From Candidatus Omnitrophota bacterium (lineage in GTDB: Bacteria > Hinthialibacterota > Hinthialibacteria > Hinthialibacterales > Hinthialibacteraceae): 64,000 bases of DNA. Each line of letters starts with the position of its first letter. Position 1 is the stretch's first letter. The translations under genes were made by a program, and so were the position numbers. Positions 9,033 to 17,489 of the stretch are shown piece after piece. The DNA is taken from assembly GCA_013177805.1 (NCBI GenBank), contig JABLXU010000047.1, positions 1 through 64,000 on the forward strand, in the 5' to 3' direction. Below the pieces are notes generated by a model. The model was not told where the DNA came from, made no database searches, and saw only the letters and a list, made by a program, of their open reading frames with translations.

Positions 9033-9452
9033 CTACCGGGGCAATTCCGTGCCGGTGGAGGTCAACACGTATTTCCCATGTTTAACCCCACGGATTCCGA
9101 TCAGCAGGTCAGCGAATTGGCGTAACACGTCACCCCGGCCCCGGGCCACAATCACCTCCAGGCAATTGTGATGATCCAGATGTACGTGCAGACTGGAGAT
9201 GACTTCCGCCTGAGAATGATGCTGTTGCGCAATCAATTTTTCGGTGAGTTCCCGTACATGATGATCGTACACCAGCGAGATCACCCCTAGTACTTCTTTG
9301 TTTTCCTCCACCTCCTGCTGGACGAGAAAATCCCGGATCAAATCCCGGATTCCCTCCGAGCGGTTGGTATATCCCTTGGTGCGCAAAATCTTGTCGAATT
9401 TCTCCAGCAGTTCCTCCGAAAGAGAAACACTGAATCGAATCGCTCCGCTCAT
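9033..9452 (-). CDS. nikR: Nickel-responsive transcriptional regulator NikR
   Basis: The 139-residue protein has an N-terminal ribbon-helix-helix DNA-binding domain (about 1-48: IRFSVSLSEELLEKFD, then YTNRSEGIRDLIR) and a C-terminal ACT-like nickel domain. The nickel ligands of the family are in place with the right spacing: His78, His89, His91 and Cys97. It normally represses nickel uptake genes when nickel is plentiful. It is 22 nt downstream of nicO on the same strand, so it probably reports on its own operon. The hydrogenase cluster at 23.9 kb gives a use for nickel. The stop is TAG. Confidence 0.95.
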   Translation of the reverse strand: MSGAIRFSVSLSEELLEKFDKILRTKGYTNRSEGIRDLIRDFLVQQEVEENKEVLGVISLVYDHHVRELTEKLIAQQHHSQAEVISSLHVHLDHHNCLEVIVARGRGDVLRQFADLLIGIRGVKHGKYVLTSTGTELPR

Positions 9453-9474
9453 ACAACCTCCCCACCGGTTCGCG

Positions 9475-11502
9475 TCAGGATAGAAAATGGAAGGTGATCA
9501 TTCCTCCGGACTGCAAACCGCGCAAGAAAATCGCGATCCCCAGCAGGGTGACCAGTACGGGAGAGAGGATTTGCAGCCAAAGGAATTGGTTCTCGCTTTT
9601 GTAGACCCGGTTCATGAATTTTTTGGCGGTGACCATCAGAATGCCGATGGTGATCAGAACCGCCGCCAGCCCGATGCTGAAGAACACGATCAGCAACATG
9701 CCAAAGAGGATGCGTTGCAGGGCCACGGCGGCGATGAGCACTACAATCGCCGAGGGGCAAGGAACCATGCCGCCGGTGACTCCCAACACCAAAAGATCCC
9801 GCCAATTGGCGTCGGCAGGGATATCGTGGGTGTGGGTTCCCGGTCCGTGCTCGTGGTCCAGCCAATTTTTCAAGGCGTGGGGATGCGCACGCGTCCCATG
9901 GACATGGGATTCAAGAGAATGGCCATGTTCATGGGGATGCGCGTGATCATGCCCGTTTCCGGGCTCATGGACATGCGGGTGGGAGTGGGGATGGCCTGAT
10001 TCGTGGCCATGATCGGGCCCAAGCGCATGGTCAAGTACATGCGTGGGAGCATGCGAATGCTCCCGGGCGTGTTTATGTGCGTCAGTATGAGAATGTGCTG
10101 AGGGGGGCCAATCCGGCAGATGCTCCAGATCCAATCCCAGGCTTTCGGCCAAGCGCCGGCGCTGGTAGGCCCCATAGCGTTTGAGAAACATCAATACTCC
10201 GATCAGGACGATCAGCAGGCCGGAAAATGCCTCGATGAGGGGTATCAGTTTATCCGGCACGATATATTGCGAAAAGTACAGCGTAATCAGCCCCAGGAGA
10301 AGCACGCTAGAGATATGCGTCAAAGTCACCACAATCCCTAGAAAAACCGCGTGCCACACGGTGCCCCGCGATCCCACCAGGTAGGCCGCCACTACGGTTT
10401 TCCCATGCCCCGGCGACAAGGCGTGCGAGGCGCCGAATACGATGGAGAGCAACAAGGCCATGACGACGAAGGAGGGGCTAAGTTCTTTCGCGCCGATCAT
10501 CTCCGTCCAGGTGGAATCCGGTTTGGCCGCTGGAGATGAGCCTGGAGGTTGGGGGCTTCCCATCGCTGTTCCGCCCGGCCATTGCGGGAGTGTGGATAAT
10601 GTTCCCGATGGCGCCGGAAGGGATAACATATCCGATGCGCTCACGAGGGTCCGGGGTTGCAAGGCCGAGATTTTCGCCTGTACTTCCTGATCCGGTTGGA
10701 TGGGGGACTTGAGGATGGCGTAGTTGCCCAGTTCGTCGGTTTCCAGGGGGAATTGGGGGATGGAGAGGGGATCCATCATCGAAGTGATCTCGGAGAGGTT
10801 CCATTCGCCCTCCTCCTTGGCCGCCTCCCCGGCCTTGTACGTGATGGAAGCTTCCAGACCCGTGACCACGTAGAGATTTTGATCGACCGGAATGGGGATG
10901 ACCTTGTCCGGCGTCACGATGCCTTCGGGATGTACCGTGGTGCCCGTATGCGCCACCACCCGGATCTCCCGCACTCCCCGCATGTGGGTAAGATTATGGT
11001 CGGCAAAAACAAAACGCTTCTCGCCCGGGCCGCGCAAACGCTCGTGTTTCAACGAACAGACCAAGCGGATCTGCAGACACGTCAGCGAACCTTCGCCCCG
11101 CGAAAGGATCACTTCGGTATCCAGCAGTTCGGGAACCAGCGGGATCACCTGGCCTGCCCCATCAACCAAACCATGGGAATATTGCGAGAGGAAGCGGCTG
11201 GGAATTAGGGTCTTATATGCGGCAATTTCAGCCGGCGTGACCTTGTTGTCGCCATCCGTGTCCAGATTGGCCAATTCGTTGTAAGAGGGGATTTCGGCGA
11301 AGTCGAGAACATGCTGGGTAAATATCCCGCCGGGGGTAGTCTCGATCACTGTGTAATGGTTCAAGGAAAAATTTCCCAAGGGATGGCTCCAACCCGCCAA
11401 ACAGAACAGTAATCCTCCCAATCCGGCGATGATCCATCGCCCCACTATTCCCTCCAAGGCCGTTGGGCAGAAATTGAATCGCATATTCCGGTGCACGTTC
11501 AT
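9475..11502 (-). CDS. NicO/RcnA-family nickel-cobalt transporter with extracytoplasmic N-domain
   Basis: The 675-residue protein has a signal-like N-terminus, an N-terminal domain of about 300 residues holding an EF-hand-like loop (DTDGDNKVTPAE, 81-92), and a C-terminal NicO-type membrane domain with the metal motif ALSPGHGKT and several hydrophobic segments. A long His-rich loop (encoded about 9,850-10,110) with repeated HxH pairs should bind metal. Together with NikR this points to nickel, import or export not decided by sequence. The start is uncertain: the ATG at 11502 has GGGGAG directly adjacent, and a second ATG lies six codons on. Confidence 0.85.
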   Translation of the reverse strand: MNVHRNMRFNFCPTALEGIVGRWIIAGLGGLLFCLAGWSHPLGNFSLNHYTVIETTPGGIFTQHVLDFAEIPSYNELANLDTDGDNKVTPAEIAAYKTLIPSRFLSQYSHGLVDGAGQVIPLVPELLDTEVILSRGEGSLTCLQIRLVCSLKHERLRGPGEKRFVFADHNLTHMRGVREIRVVAHTGTTVHPEGIVTPDKVIPIPVDQNLYVVTGLEASITYKAGEAAKEEGEWNLSEITSMMDPLSIPQFPLETDELGNYAILKSPIQPDQEVQAKISALQPRTLVSASDMLSLPAPSGTLSTLPQWPGGTAMGSPQPPGSSPAAKPDSTWTEMIGAKELSPSFVVMALLLSIVFGASHALSPGHGKTVVAAYLVGSRGTVWHAVFLGIVVTLTHISSVLLLGLITLYFSQYIVPDKLIPLIEAFSGLLIVLIGVLMFLKRYGAYQRRRLAESLGLDLEHLPDWPPSAHSHTDAHKHAREHSHAPTHVLDHALGPDHGHESGHPHSHPHVHEPGNGHDHAHPHEHGHSLESHVHGTRAHPHALKNWLDHEHGPGTHTHDIPADANWRDLLVLGVTGGMVPCPSAIVVLIAAVALQRILFGMLLIVFFSIGLAAVLITIGILMVTAKKFMNRVYKSENQFLWLQILSPVLVTLLGIAIFLRGLQSGGMITFHFLS

Positions 11503-11547
11503 CTCCCCAATTCCCCAATATGCGGAGCAGTTATCTGATCAATCATA

Positions 11548-11572
11548 CCGTGAGGCCAGGCGCTTGTCACGG
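11548..11572. promoter_or_regulatory. Inverted repeat upstream of nicO, candidate NikR operator
   Basis: A perfect 6-bp inverted repeat CCGTGA-N13-TCACGG lies 46-70 nt upstream of the nicO start. The half-site spacing is close to, but not the same as, known NikR operators. Its role as the NikR site is inferred from location only. Confidence 0.35.
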
Positions 11573-11825
11573 AGATTGCCCTGAATGTCTGAGAAACGCC
11601 TATAGGCCCCTAGCGGACTTTTGCTGCGGTGAGAATGCATGAAAGCCGAATTGATTCGGTATATCATATTTACGATAAAATTTAAATATAAATATTTTTA
11701 TCTTTAACCCTTTCTTCTTAATTCCTTTCCGCCTATGATCAATTCTTCCCACATTCCTGAAACCGGCGAGACTACCGGGAAACAGGAAGGCAAAAATATT
11801 AAATCGTACCAGGAGGAATTGATCC
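11573..11825. other. Divergent intergenic region, AT-rich
   Basis: This stretch separates nicO (minus) from a secreted-protein gene (plus). The part at 11650-11720 is very AT-rich and may carry the plus-strand promoter. The only clear element is the ribosome site AGGAGG about 9 nt before the ATG at 11826. Confidence 0.5.
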
Positions 11826-12980
11826 ATGCGCAAAGGGATTTCTTTAGCGGCCTTATGGCTGGCCGTAAGCATGGCCTACGCGCAAGAGGAGTACGCGTAT
11901 GTGCCCATCATGACTTTTGAAGAACTGGAACCGCCACGGATCAGCGCGGCTTGGCAATTTTTCACGGATTTTGAATTGGGGGAAGGCGCCGTTGTGTATG
12001 AGGGGGAAACCTCCCTCATTCTAATCATCGATGGGGGCACTTCCCCTTGGGTTTTTTCGACATGGGAGTTCCCCGCAGAAGTGGGGACATTGGATTTATC
12101 CCACACGGATGAATTCCAAATTTGGGTGAACGCGGACAACATTTTTCAGATGAATTTCGAGTTCGGCGGAGCGAATCTGGGCTACCGGTATTACCGGGAG
12201 GAAGACATAGGGACCTGGAAAAAACTGGTTTGGTGGTACACCGAAGAGACTGCGGCGGGTTTTACCGAAGTCAACAGCTGGGGTTCATTTATCAATCCGG
12301 AGGCTTTCAGCGGTTTCCCCGCTGGTTTTGTAGGAACGATTTATATTGACGCCATCTCCGCCCGCGTGCGCCAATACAGTCCAGAAAGGGAATATTTATT
12401 GCTGAATGGATTCAATAATGAATCCGATCTGGAAGATGTCACACTCAATCCGGACTACGCCATCGGGATTAAGAAGGGGGGGGAAGTAGCCGCTTCCGAA
12501 GGCGACGGTTTTTTGGCGTTCACACTTTCGGATACCGGGGCCAATCGATTTAGTATAGATCTCACCAACGTACCAGAATTCATGCACTATGACCGCCTGC
12601 ATTTCGATATGTATGTGGACGGTGCGGCCACCGGCGGTTGGGGGAATTTCGAATTATTCGTAGATGTCTCGATGCCGGACGCCGAGGGCAACCTCCAAAC
12701 CACCACCACCACCTTATTGCAGGGATCCTACTACATCGCCGCCACCGAACGCTGGTTTTCCTTCGGAGCGCAATACGGCCCGGTTCCCGATACAGAGGGT
12801 TTTCTGCTGCAACACTTCAAACAAAATGTAGCGGCTCCTGTCTATACCACAGAGGGTGCCACCATGCAAATCCGTCTGAGTTCGAACGGTGGCGGGGTGG
12901 AAGAAATTCCCATGTATATCGATAATCTTCGCCTTTCGCGGCCAGCGGGGACTCCCGTAGCGGCGTGGGAATTGTATTGA
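11826..12980 (+). CDS. Secreted protein of unknown function with PVAAWELY tail
   Basis: The 384-residue protein has a clear signal peptide (MRKGISLAALWLAVSMAYAQ, cut near residue 20) and otherwise looks like a beta-rich, carbohydrate-binding-type extracellular protein with many aromatic and acidic residues. Two halves each contain strings such as YIDAISARVRQ and MYIDNLRLSRP, suggesting a repeated jelly-roll fold. The C-terminus PAGTPVAAWELY resembles that of the protein ending at 42201. An AGGAGG site supports the start. A strong terminator follows at 13016, so the gene is transcribed alone. No function is assigned. Confidence 0.85.
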   Translation: MRKGISLAALWLAVSMAYAQEEYAYVPIMTFEELEPPRISAAWQFFTDFELGEGAVVYEGETSLILIIDGGTSPWVFSTWEFPAEVGTLDLSHTDEFQIWVNADNIFQMNFEFGGANLGYRYYREEDIGTWKKLVWWYTEETAAGFTEVNSWGSFINPEAFSGFPAGFVGTIYIDAISARVRQYSPEREYLLLNGFNNESDLEDVTLNPDYAIGIKKGGEVAASEGDGFLAFTLSDTGANRFSIDLTNVPEFMHYDRLHFDMYVDGAATGGWGNFELFVDVSMPDAEGNLQTTTTTLLQGSYYIAATERWFSFGAQYGPVPDTEGFLLQHFKQNVAAPVYTTEGATMQIRLSSNGGGVEEIPMYIDNLRLSRPAGTPVAAWELY

Positions 12981-13015
12981 GCCCAGCTGAAACCGGCAGA
13001 GTATACACCCTTCCC

Positions 13016-13049
13016 GGGCGGTCTTCCCATGGACCGCCCTTTTTATTTT
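13016..13049 (+). terminator. Rho-independent terminator
   Basis: A perfect 8-bp stem GGGCGGTC (13016-13023) and GACCGCCC (13032-13039) is followed by TTTTTATTTTT. It lies 36 nt after the stop of the secreted-protein gene and will end its transcript. Confidence 0.92.
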
Positions 13050-13127
13050 TGCTACGCTGAAAGAAAGGGAAGATCATGTACGGAGAGCGGGAAATTGTAA
13101 GAATTTGTTAAGAAATTCCGTAATGTC

Positions 13128-13155
13128 TTGACTCCTCACGTATCTTTTTTAGAAT
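13128..13155 (+). promoter_or_regulatory. Sigma-70-type promoter of the ABC exporter operon
   Basis: TTGACT (13128-13133) and TAGAAT (13150-13155) are separated by 16 nt and lie 65 nt upstream of the ATPase gene, just behind the terminator of the previous gene. Confidence 0.6.
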
Positions 13156-13220
13156 CAAGCAAGTAAATTCTTGCTAATGAACTGTCAACTATAAGCCGCG
13201 CGCCATGAAGGAGAAGATGA

Positions 13221-14150
13221 ATGGCTATCCTTCGAATCCAGAATCTCACAAAAGAGTATTCAACCGGGTTCCTGGGCAAAAGGTTTCGGGCCTTGAATAA
13301 TTTGAATCTGGAGGTGGAAGAGGGGGAGATTTTTGGTTTTCTCGGCCCCAACGGCGCGGGAAAAACCACCACCATTAAGATGTTGTTGCGCATCATCTTC
13401 CCCACGTCCGGCACGGCTTGGCTGCTGGACAAGGAGTTGGGCGAAGCGCCGGATATCCACAAAATCGGGTACATGCCCGAAAATCCCTATTTTTACCGAT
13501 TCTTGACGGGCCAGGAGTTTTTGATGTTTTACGCCCGCCTTTCCGGCATGTCTTCGGGGGAAGCCCGCAAGAAAGTGGACGAGTTGCTGGAAATCGTTGG
13601 ATTGACCTATGCCCGCAAAACGCGGTTGAGCGATTATTCCAAGGGGATGGTCACACGGGTGGGGCTGGCGCAATCCCTGATCACCAATCCCTCGCTCCTG
13701 TTGCTGGATGAGCCGATGTCCGGGCTGGATCCCATTGGACGGCGGGAGATCCGGGATCTGATCCACCAGCTCAAGGAGGAGCGGAAAACCATCTTCTTTT
13801 GCTCGCACATCCTCGCGGACATCGAGATGTTGTGCGACCGTATTGCCATCCTCAACAAAGGCGAACTGATCAAATTGGGAACCGTGCGGGAAATCCTCAG
13901 TTCGCAAAGTCCCGACTATATCATCTCGTTGGAAGGTCTTTCCGAAGCGGCGCTGGAGGAGATCAAAGGGATGAATATCAAAAAATACGAAGTCATCGGT
14001 GGATTCCATCATTTCACCGCGCCCAGCCAGGAGGATGCCCAACGCATTGCGCAGCGCGCGATGGCCGACCAGGGGCGCATCATCGAACTCCGGCCGGAAC
14101 GGGGCACCTTGGAAGACTACTTCATCCGGGAGGTGGGAACCCGTGAATAA
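13221..14150 (+). CDS. ABC transporter ATP-binding protein
   Basis: The 309-residue protein carries Walker A GPNGAGKTT (about 41-49), a Q-loop-like region (YMPENPYFY), an altered signature motif DYSKGMVTRVG where LSGGQ is usual, and Walker B SLLLLDEPMSGLD followed by the H-loop SH. The signature form and size fit the ABC-2 exporter class (drug, polysaccharide or Nos/Gld-like exporters). It overlaps the permease start by 8 nt, so the two form one transporter energised at the cytoplasmic face of the membrane. Substrate unknown. Confidence 0.93.
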   Translation: MAILRIQNLTKEYSTGFLGKRFRALNNLNLEVEEGEIFGFLGPNGAGKTTTIKMLLRIIFPTSGTAWLLDKELGEAPDIHKIGYMPENPYFYRFLTGQEFLMFYARLSGMSSGEARKKVDELLEIVGLTYARKTRLSDYSKGMVTRVGLAQSLITNPSLLLLDEPMSGLDPIGRREIRDLIHQLKEERKTIFFCSHILADIEMLCDRIAILNKGELIKLGTVREILSSQSPDYIISLEGLSEAALEEIKGMNIKKYEVIGGFHHFTAPSQEDAQRIAQRAMADQGRIIELRPERGTLEDYFIREVGTRE

Positions 14151-14928
14151 GATATTCACCATCGCCTTGAACACCTACAAAGAAGCGGTCCGCAATAAGA
14201 TTTTTTACATCATCGCCGTGTTTGCCTTGGTGTTGCTGGCGTTCTCGTTGGTGTTGGCCACGCTGGCCCTAGGGGAGGACGACCGGATCATCAAACACGT
14301 GGGCTTGTCAGCGATCAGCATCTTCGGCCTGCTGATGGCCACCTTTGTGGGCGTCAATCTGGTTTACGAGGAGTTGGACAAACGCACGATCTACACAATC
14401 GTGGCTTCCGGAGTCCGCCGCTATGAATTTCTGGTGGGCAAGTTTTTGGGGTTGTTCCTCACCGTGGTGGCCAACGTGCTTCTGATGAGCGTGTTGCTTT
14501 GTCTCCTGATCATGGTGTGGCCGGACAGTTCGATCACCGCCACTCTGATCTTGGCCGTCTATCTGTTTCTTTTCGAGATGCTGGTGGTCAGCGCGTTGGC
14601 GATCTTGTTCTCGTCCTTTTCCACGCCGGTCTTGTCGGCGGTGTTGACCTTCATGTGCTGGGTGATCGGCCACATGTCGGAAGATTTGCTGGAATGGAGC
14701 AAGCGGCTATATGAGCAAGGGGCCACCGCCTTCTCCGGGATGCTGAAATTCATCTATTACTTGTTGCCCAATCTGGAAGTGTTCAACCTCAAAAATCAGG
14801 TGATTTACCAGGAAGACATCGGGCATGTCTTTCATCATCTGTTTTTGTATCCCCTGTACGCCATCTTTTATTCGGGAATTCTTTTGATCATCGCGATTGT
14901 TTCGTTCGCACGGCGGGATTTCAAATGA
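14143..14928 (+). CDS. ABC-2-type permease subunit
   Basis: The 261-residue protein starts at GTG 14143, preceded by AGGTGG and overlapping the ATPase stop. It has about six hydrophobic segments (for example FYIIAVFALVLLAFSLV and IFGLLMATFVGVNLV) and the cytoplasmic motif DKRTIYTIVASGVRRYEFLVG, which is common in ABC-2 permeases of this type. It forms the membrane part of the transporter with the upstream ATPase. It overlaps the next gene by 4 nt (ATGA). An open frame upstream of the GTG is only ATPase sequence in another phase. Confidence 0.9.
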   Translation: MNKIFTIALNTYKEAVRNKIFYIIAVFALVLLAFSLVLATLALGEDDRIIKHVGLSAISIFGLLMATFVGVNLVYEELDKRTIYTIVASGVRRYEFLVGKFLGLFLTVVANVLLMSVLLCLLIMVWPDSSITATLILAVYLFLFEMLVVSALAILFSSFSTPVLSAVLTFMCWVIGHMSEDLLEWSKRLYEQGATAFSGMLKFIYYLLPNLEVFNLKNQVIYQEDIGHVFHHLFLYPLYAIFYSGILLIIAIVSFARRDFK

Positions 14929-16490
14929 GAAAGAGCTCTCTCATCACACTCACGTTTCTGGTGGTGTTTTGCGCCGGATTTTACAAGGCGCAGCAAATGA
15001 TCATCGACGACCGGACCGGCCGCCGGGTGGAAGAGAAAATCCTCATGCTCTCCAACCGTCCCGAGGTAACCAAGATTTTGGCCCTGGGCCACGAGGCGAC
15101 CTTGGCGGATCTGCTCTGGATCCGGGCGATTCAGTACTTTGGAGGCAATTTCAGTACACTCGACCGGCCGGAAAAGAAGGAAGGCATGATCAACCTTTTC
15201 AACAACATGGTAGCCCTCGACCCGAAGTTCGTGGCGGCCTACAAATTCGGCGGATTCGTGATCAATGAATCCATGAAGGATCCATCCTTGGCCATCGGAT
15301 TTTTGATGGATGGTGCTGACAAAAACCAACACAATCCGAGCGCCTGGCGGTTACGGTTTGATGCCGGATTCATTTCGTTTTATCAGCTCAAGGATTACGA
15401 AACCGCCAAACGCCTGTTCCTGGAAGCGGTCTATGGGGAAAACCTGGCCATCGAGGCCGATCTGGAGGCGGAGGGTGTGGTGGAAGGGTACACCGCCGAG
15501 GCGCTGTTGGACGATGATTTGCTCGGTGAAGTCAAATTCCATCCTGAGCAAGGGACCATCCGCCTTGATCTGCGGGATGCGCATGAAATCGGCCGCATCA
15601 ACCTGGAACAGCCTACCCTGGTGCGGGAGTCGTTCCGGTTGCAATTCGCTCTGGAACCCCAAACTTACGGGATCATCGAAAGTGTGACCACTCCCGGCCT
15701 CAGCCTCCTCCGGGAACCGCTCCGTGCCCGTTATCTCCTCCTGGATGAAATGCAAAGCGAGGCCCCGGACGGTCTCTTCACCATCAACGAATTCCAAATT
15801 TTCGGACCGGCCAATCCCGAGGTGCCATCTTACGTGGAACGCATGGCTTATGAGATGGACCGGGCGGCGGGCCGCTTCAAAGCGGCCTGGAGCCAGTACA
15901 GCCGTTATTATAAGGAAGCGGTGGAGGTGGGTGACGAAATCAGCGCCCAATTGGCCATGCAGAAACTCGACGAGATTTTCACCGGCCAATGCGTGGAGAT
16001 CCTCTCCGAGGCGGTCGAATTGTATCAGAAGGAACTGGGCCGCCTACCCTCGCCGCAGATGAAAGAGTTGATCGAAGCCGGCTATCTGCAGCGGATTTTG
16101 GATGAAAAAAATGCGGAAAATCCTGAATTCGCCCAGGATGTCCTGCCGATCCTGTTTCAACGGGCTCCCAACCTTTGGGTGTTATTAACCACCTGGGACG
16201 GCACTTCTCCCCATCTGCTCGTCACCGTAACCACGCCGGAAGGGAAACAGGATTGGTACATTACCTCCCGCCGGATTCTGGAACGGGATCAACTGAGCGT
16301 CCTTGAAACCTTGCAACGATATGTAAACCAATATAAAGAAGAGAAAGGCCGATTGCCGGAGAAACTCGAAGATTTGCTGAAAGAGAGCTGGTTCCCCGGC
16401 ACCGAAGCCACGTTCAAAGACCCGCTGGGAGGTGAGCTTTATATCGATACGGCTACCGGCAAAGTCATGGCGCGCAATCCGGCCTATTGA
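14925..16490 (+). CDS. Membrane-anchored TPR-like protein of the ABC operon
   Basis: The 521-residue protein has one N-terminal hydrophobic segment (LITLTFLVVFCAGFY), then helical repeats of TPR character (DPKFVAAYKFGGFV, AWRLRFDAGFISF, YETAKRLFLEAVYG) in about 60-190 and 300-360. Between them (about 195-300) lies a beta-type insert ending INEFQIFGPANPEV, which looks like a discoidin-like fold. The C-terminus (about 440-521) has ETLQRYVNQYKEEKGRLPEKLEDL and KDPLGGELYIDTATGKV, a form often seen next to pseudopilins. It overlaps the permease stop (ATGA) and is probably the exporter's extracytoplasmic partner. Function not known. Confidence 0.75.
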   Translation: MRKSSLITLTFLVVFCAGFYKAQQMIIDDRTGRRVEEKILMLSNRPEVTKILALGHEATLADLLWIRAIQYFGGNFSTLDRPEKKEGMINLFNNMVALDPKFVAAYKFGGFVINESMKDPSLAIGFLMDGADKNQHNPSAWRLRFDAGFISFYQLKDYETAKRLFLEAVYGENLAIEADLEAEGVVEGYTAEALLDDDLLGEVKFHPEQGTIRLDLRDAHEIGRINLEQPTLVRESFRLQFALEPQTYGIIESVTTPGLSLLREPLRARYLLLDEMQSEAPDGLFTINEFQIFGPANPEVPSYVERMAYEMDRAAGRFKAAWSQYSRYYKEAVEVGDEISAQLAMQKLDEIFTGQCVEILSEAVELYQKELGRLPSPQMKELIEAGYLQRILDEKNAENPEFAQDVLPILFQRAPNLWVLLTTWDGTSPHLLVTVTTPEGKQDWYITSRRILERDQLSVLETLQRYVNQYKEEKGRLPEKLEDLLKESWFPGTEATFKDPLGGELYIDTATGKVMARNPAY

Positions 16491-16577
16491 GGTGGCTTCG
16501 GCCCGATGGTCCGCCGCTGAAGCCGAAGGGGGGAAGAGGCTACGCCAAGTATCCAATGGATGGGAGCATTCATTTTC

Positions 16578-16607
16578 TTGGTAAAAAAACGCCCGGGCCG
16601 ATATAAT
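16578..16607 (+). promoter_or_regulatory. Promoter of rsfS
   Basis: TTGGTA (16578-16583) and a perfect TATAAT (16602-16607) are 18 nt apart. Transcription would begin near 16614. The AGGAGG at 16621 lies 19 nt from the first possible in-frame start (16646), further than usual. Confidence 0.65.
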
Positions 16608-16645
16608 AGGTTAATTCCACAGGAGGATGATCCGATAATACCTAT

Positions 16646-17044
16646 ATGGGAGACACCAATCTGACGGCTCACGATCCACGGACCGAATCATTGGCTTTCC
16701 GGGCCGCCTCGGCATTGGAGGATGGGAAAGGCGCCGAGATAGTGCTTCTGAATGTAGCGCGGTTGTCGTCGTTCGCGGATTATTTTGTCATCGCCACAGG
16801 CCACAGCGAAACCCATATGAAAGCCCTGGCCAGCCGGGTGAGCGACGCGATGGTGGAGGAAGGCTTGCGGACCGCCCATGCGGAAGGACGCACCAGCAAG
16901 ACCTGGATTCTACTCGATTTTGGATCGGTGGTCGTTCACATCTTTTCCAAACGGGCACGCCGGTATTACGCGCTGGAAGATTTGTGGGGAGACGCGCAAG
17001 TCTTATCTTGGTCTGGGATGACGCCGGCGGAAAAAGTCGAGTAA
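16646..17044 (+). CDS. rsfS: Ribosomal silencing factor RsfS (YbeB/Iojap)
   Basis: The 132-residue protein shows the family pattern SSFADYFVIATGHSETHMKA and the C-terminal WILLDFGSVVVHIFSKRARRYYALEDLW region. RsfS binds L14 of the large subunit and blocks subunit joining when nutrients are short. The start at 16646 is the first start codon after an in-frame stop; the good ribosome site AGGAGG is 19 nt away and touches another ATG whose reading frame stops after three codons. The next gene follows after 5 nt. Confidence 0.9.
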   Translation: MGDTNLTAHDPRTESLAFRAASALEDGKGAEIVLLNVARLSSFADYFVIATGHSETHMKALASRVSDAMVEEGLRTAHAEGRTSKTWILLDFGSVVVHIFSKRARRYYALEDLWGDAQVLSWSGMTPAEKVE

Positions 17045-17049
17045 CCATC

Positions 17050-17457
17050 ATGGCCCTAGCCAACTGTCCTCGATGCGGGGCATTGTTCAACAAATCCACT
17101 CTGGATTGTTGTCCGGCATGTCATGAGGAAGAAGAGCGGCTCATCAAGATTACCCAAGCCTATCTTCGTGCCCACCGGAATGCCCCTGTGTTCGAGGTGA
17201 TGCAAAATGTCGATGTCCCGCAGTGGATGCTCGACAAATGGATCCTCGAAAAACGGATTCAATTCGTGAAACCCGAAGAGGAGATGAGCAAATTGCGTTG
17301 CCTGTACTGCGGGCGCGAAATTGAGCCGGGGATTTCCATCTGCAAGACCTGTCATATCCGCAAACTCACCGAAAAACCGCCAATGGGGAAAAACTCTAGC
17401 GAGGCGGAAACCAAATCCAAAATCAAACGCACTGGAATGCATGTCAAAATCCGCTGA
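17050..17457 (+). CDS. Zinc-ribbon protein, YvyF/TIGR03826-like
   Basis: The 135-residue protein has two zinc ribbons: CPRCGALFNK with CCPACHEEEE at the N-terminus (about 6-27), and CLYCGREIEPGISICKTC near 86-103. Between them is a helix-turn-helix-like stretch (VPQWMLDKWILEKRIQF). This layout matches the TIGR03826/YvyF family first noted in flagellar operons, although no flagellar genes are nearby here. The tail is Lys-rich. It follows rsfS by 5 nt and converges on cca. A regulatory role is possible but not shown. Confidence 0.8.
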   Translation: MALANCPRCGALFNKSTLDCCPACHEEEERLIKITQAYLRAHRNAPVFEVMQNVDVPQWMLDKWILEKRIQFVKPEEEMSKLRCLYCGREIEPGISICKTCHIRKLTEKPPMGKNSSEAETKSKIKRTGMHVKIR

Positions 17458-17489
17458 AAAAACGGATGTCCCGCTGATCAGCCCGTCAA

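Noticed and set aside
13260..14174. 304-codon minus-strand frame opposite the ABC ATPase
   Set aside because: Shadow of a gene with intact Walker motifs.
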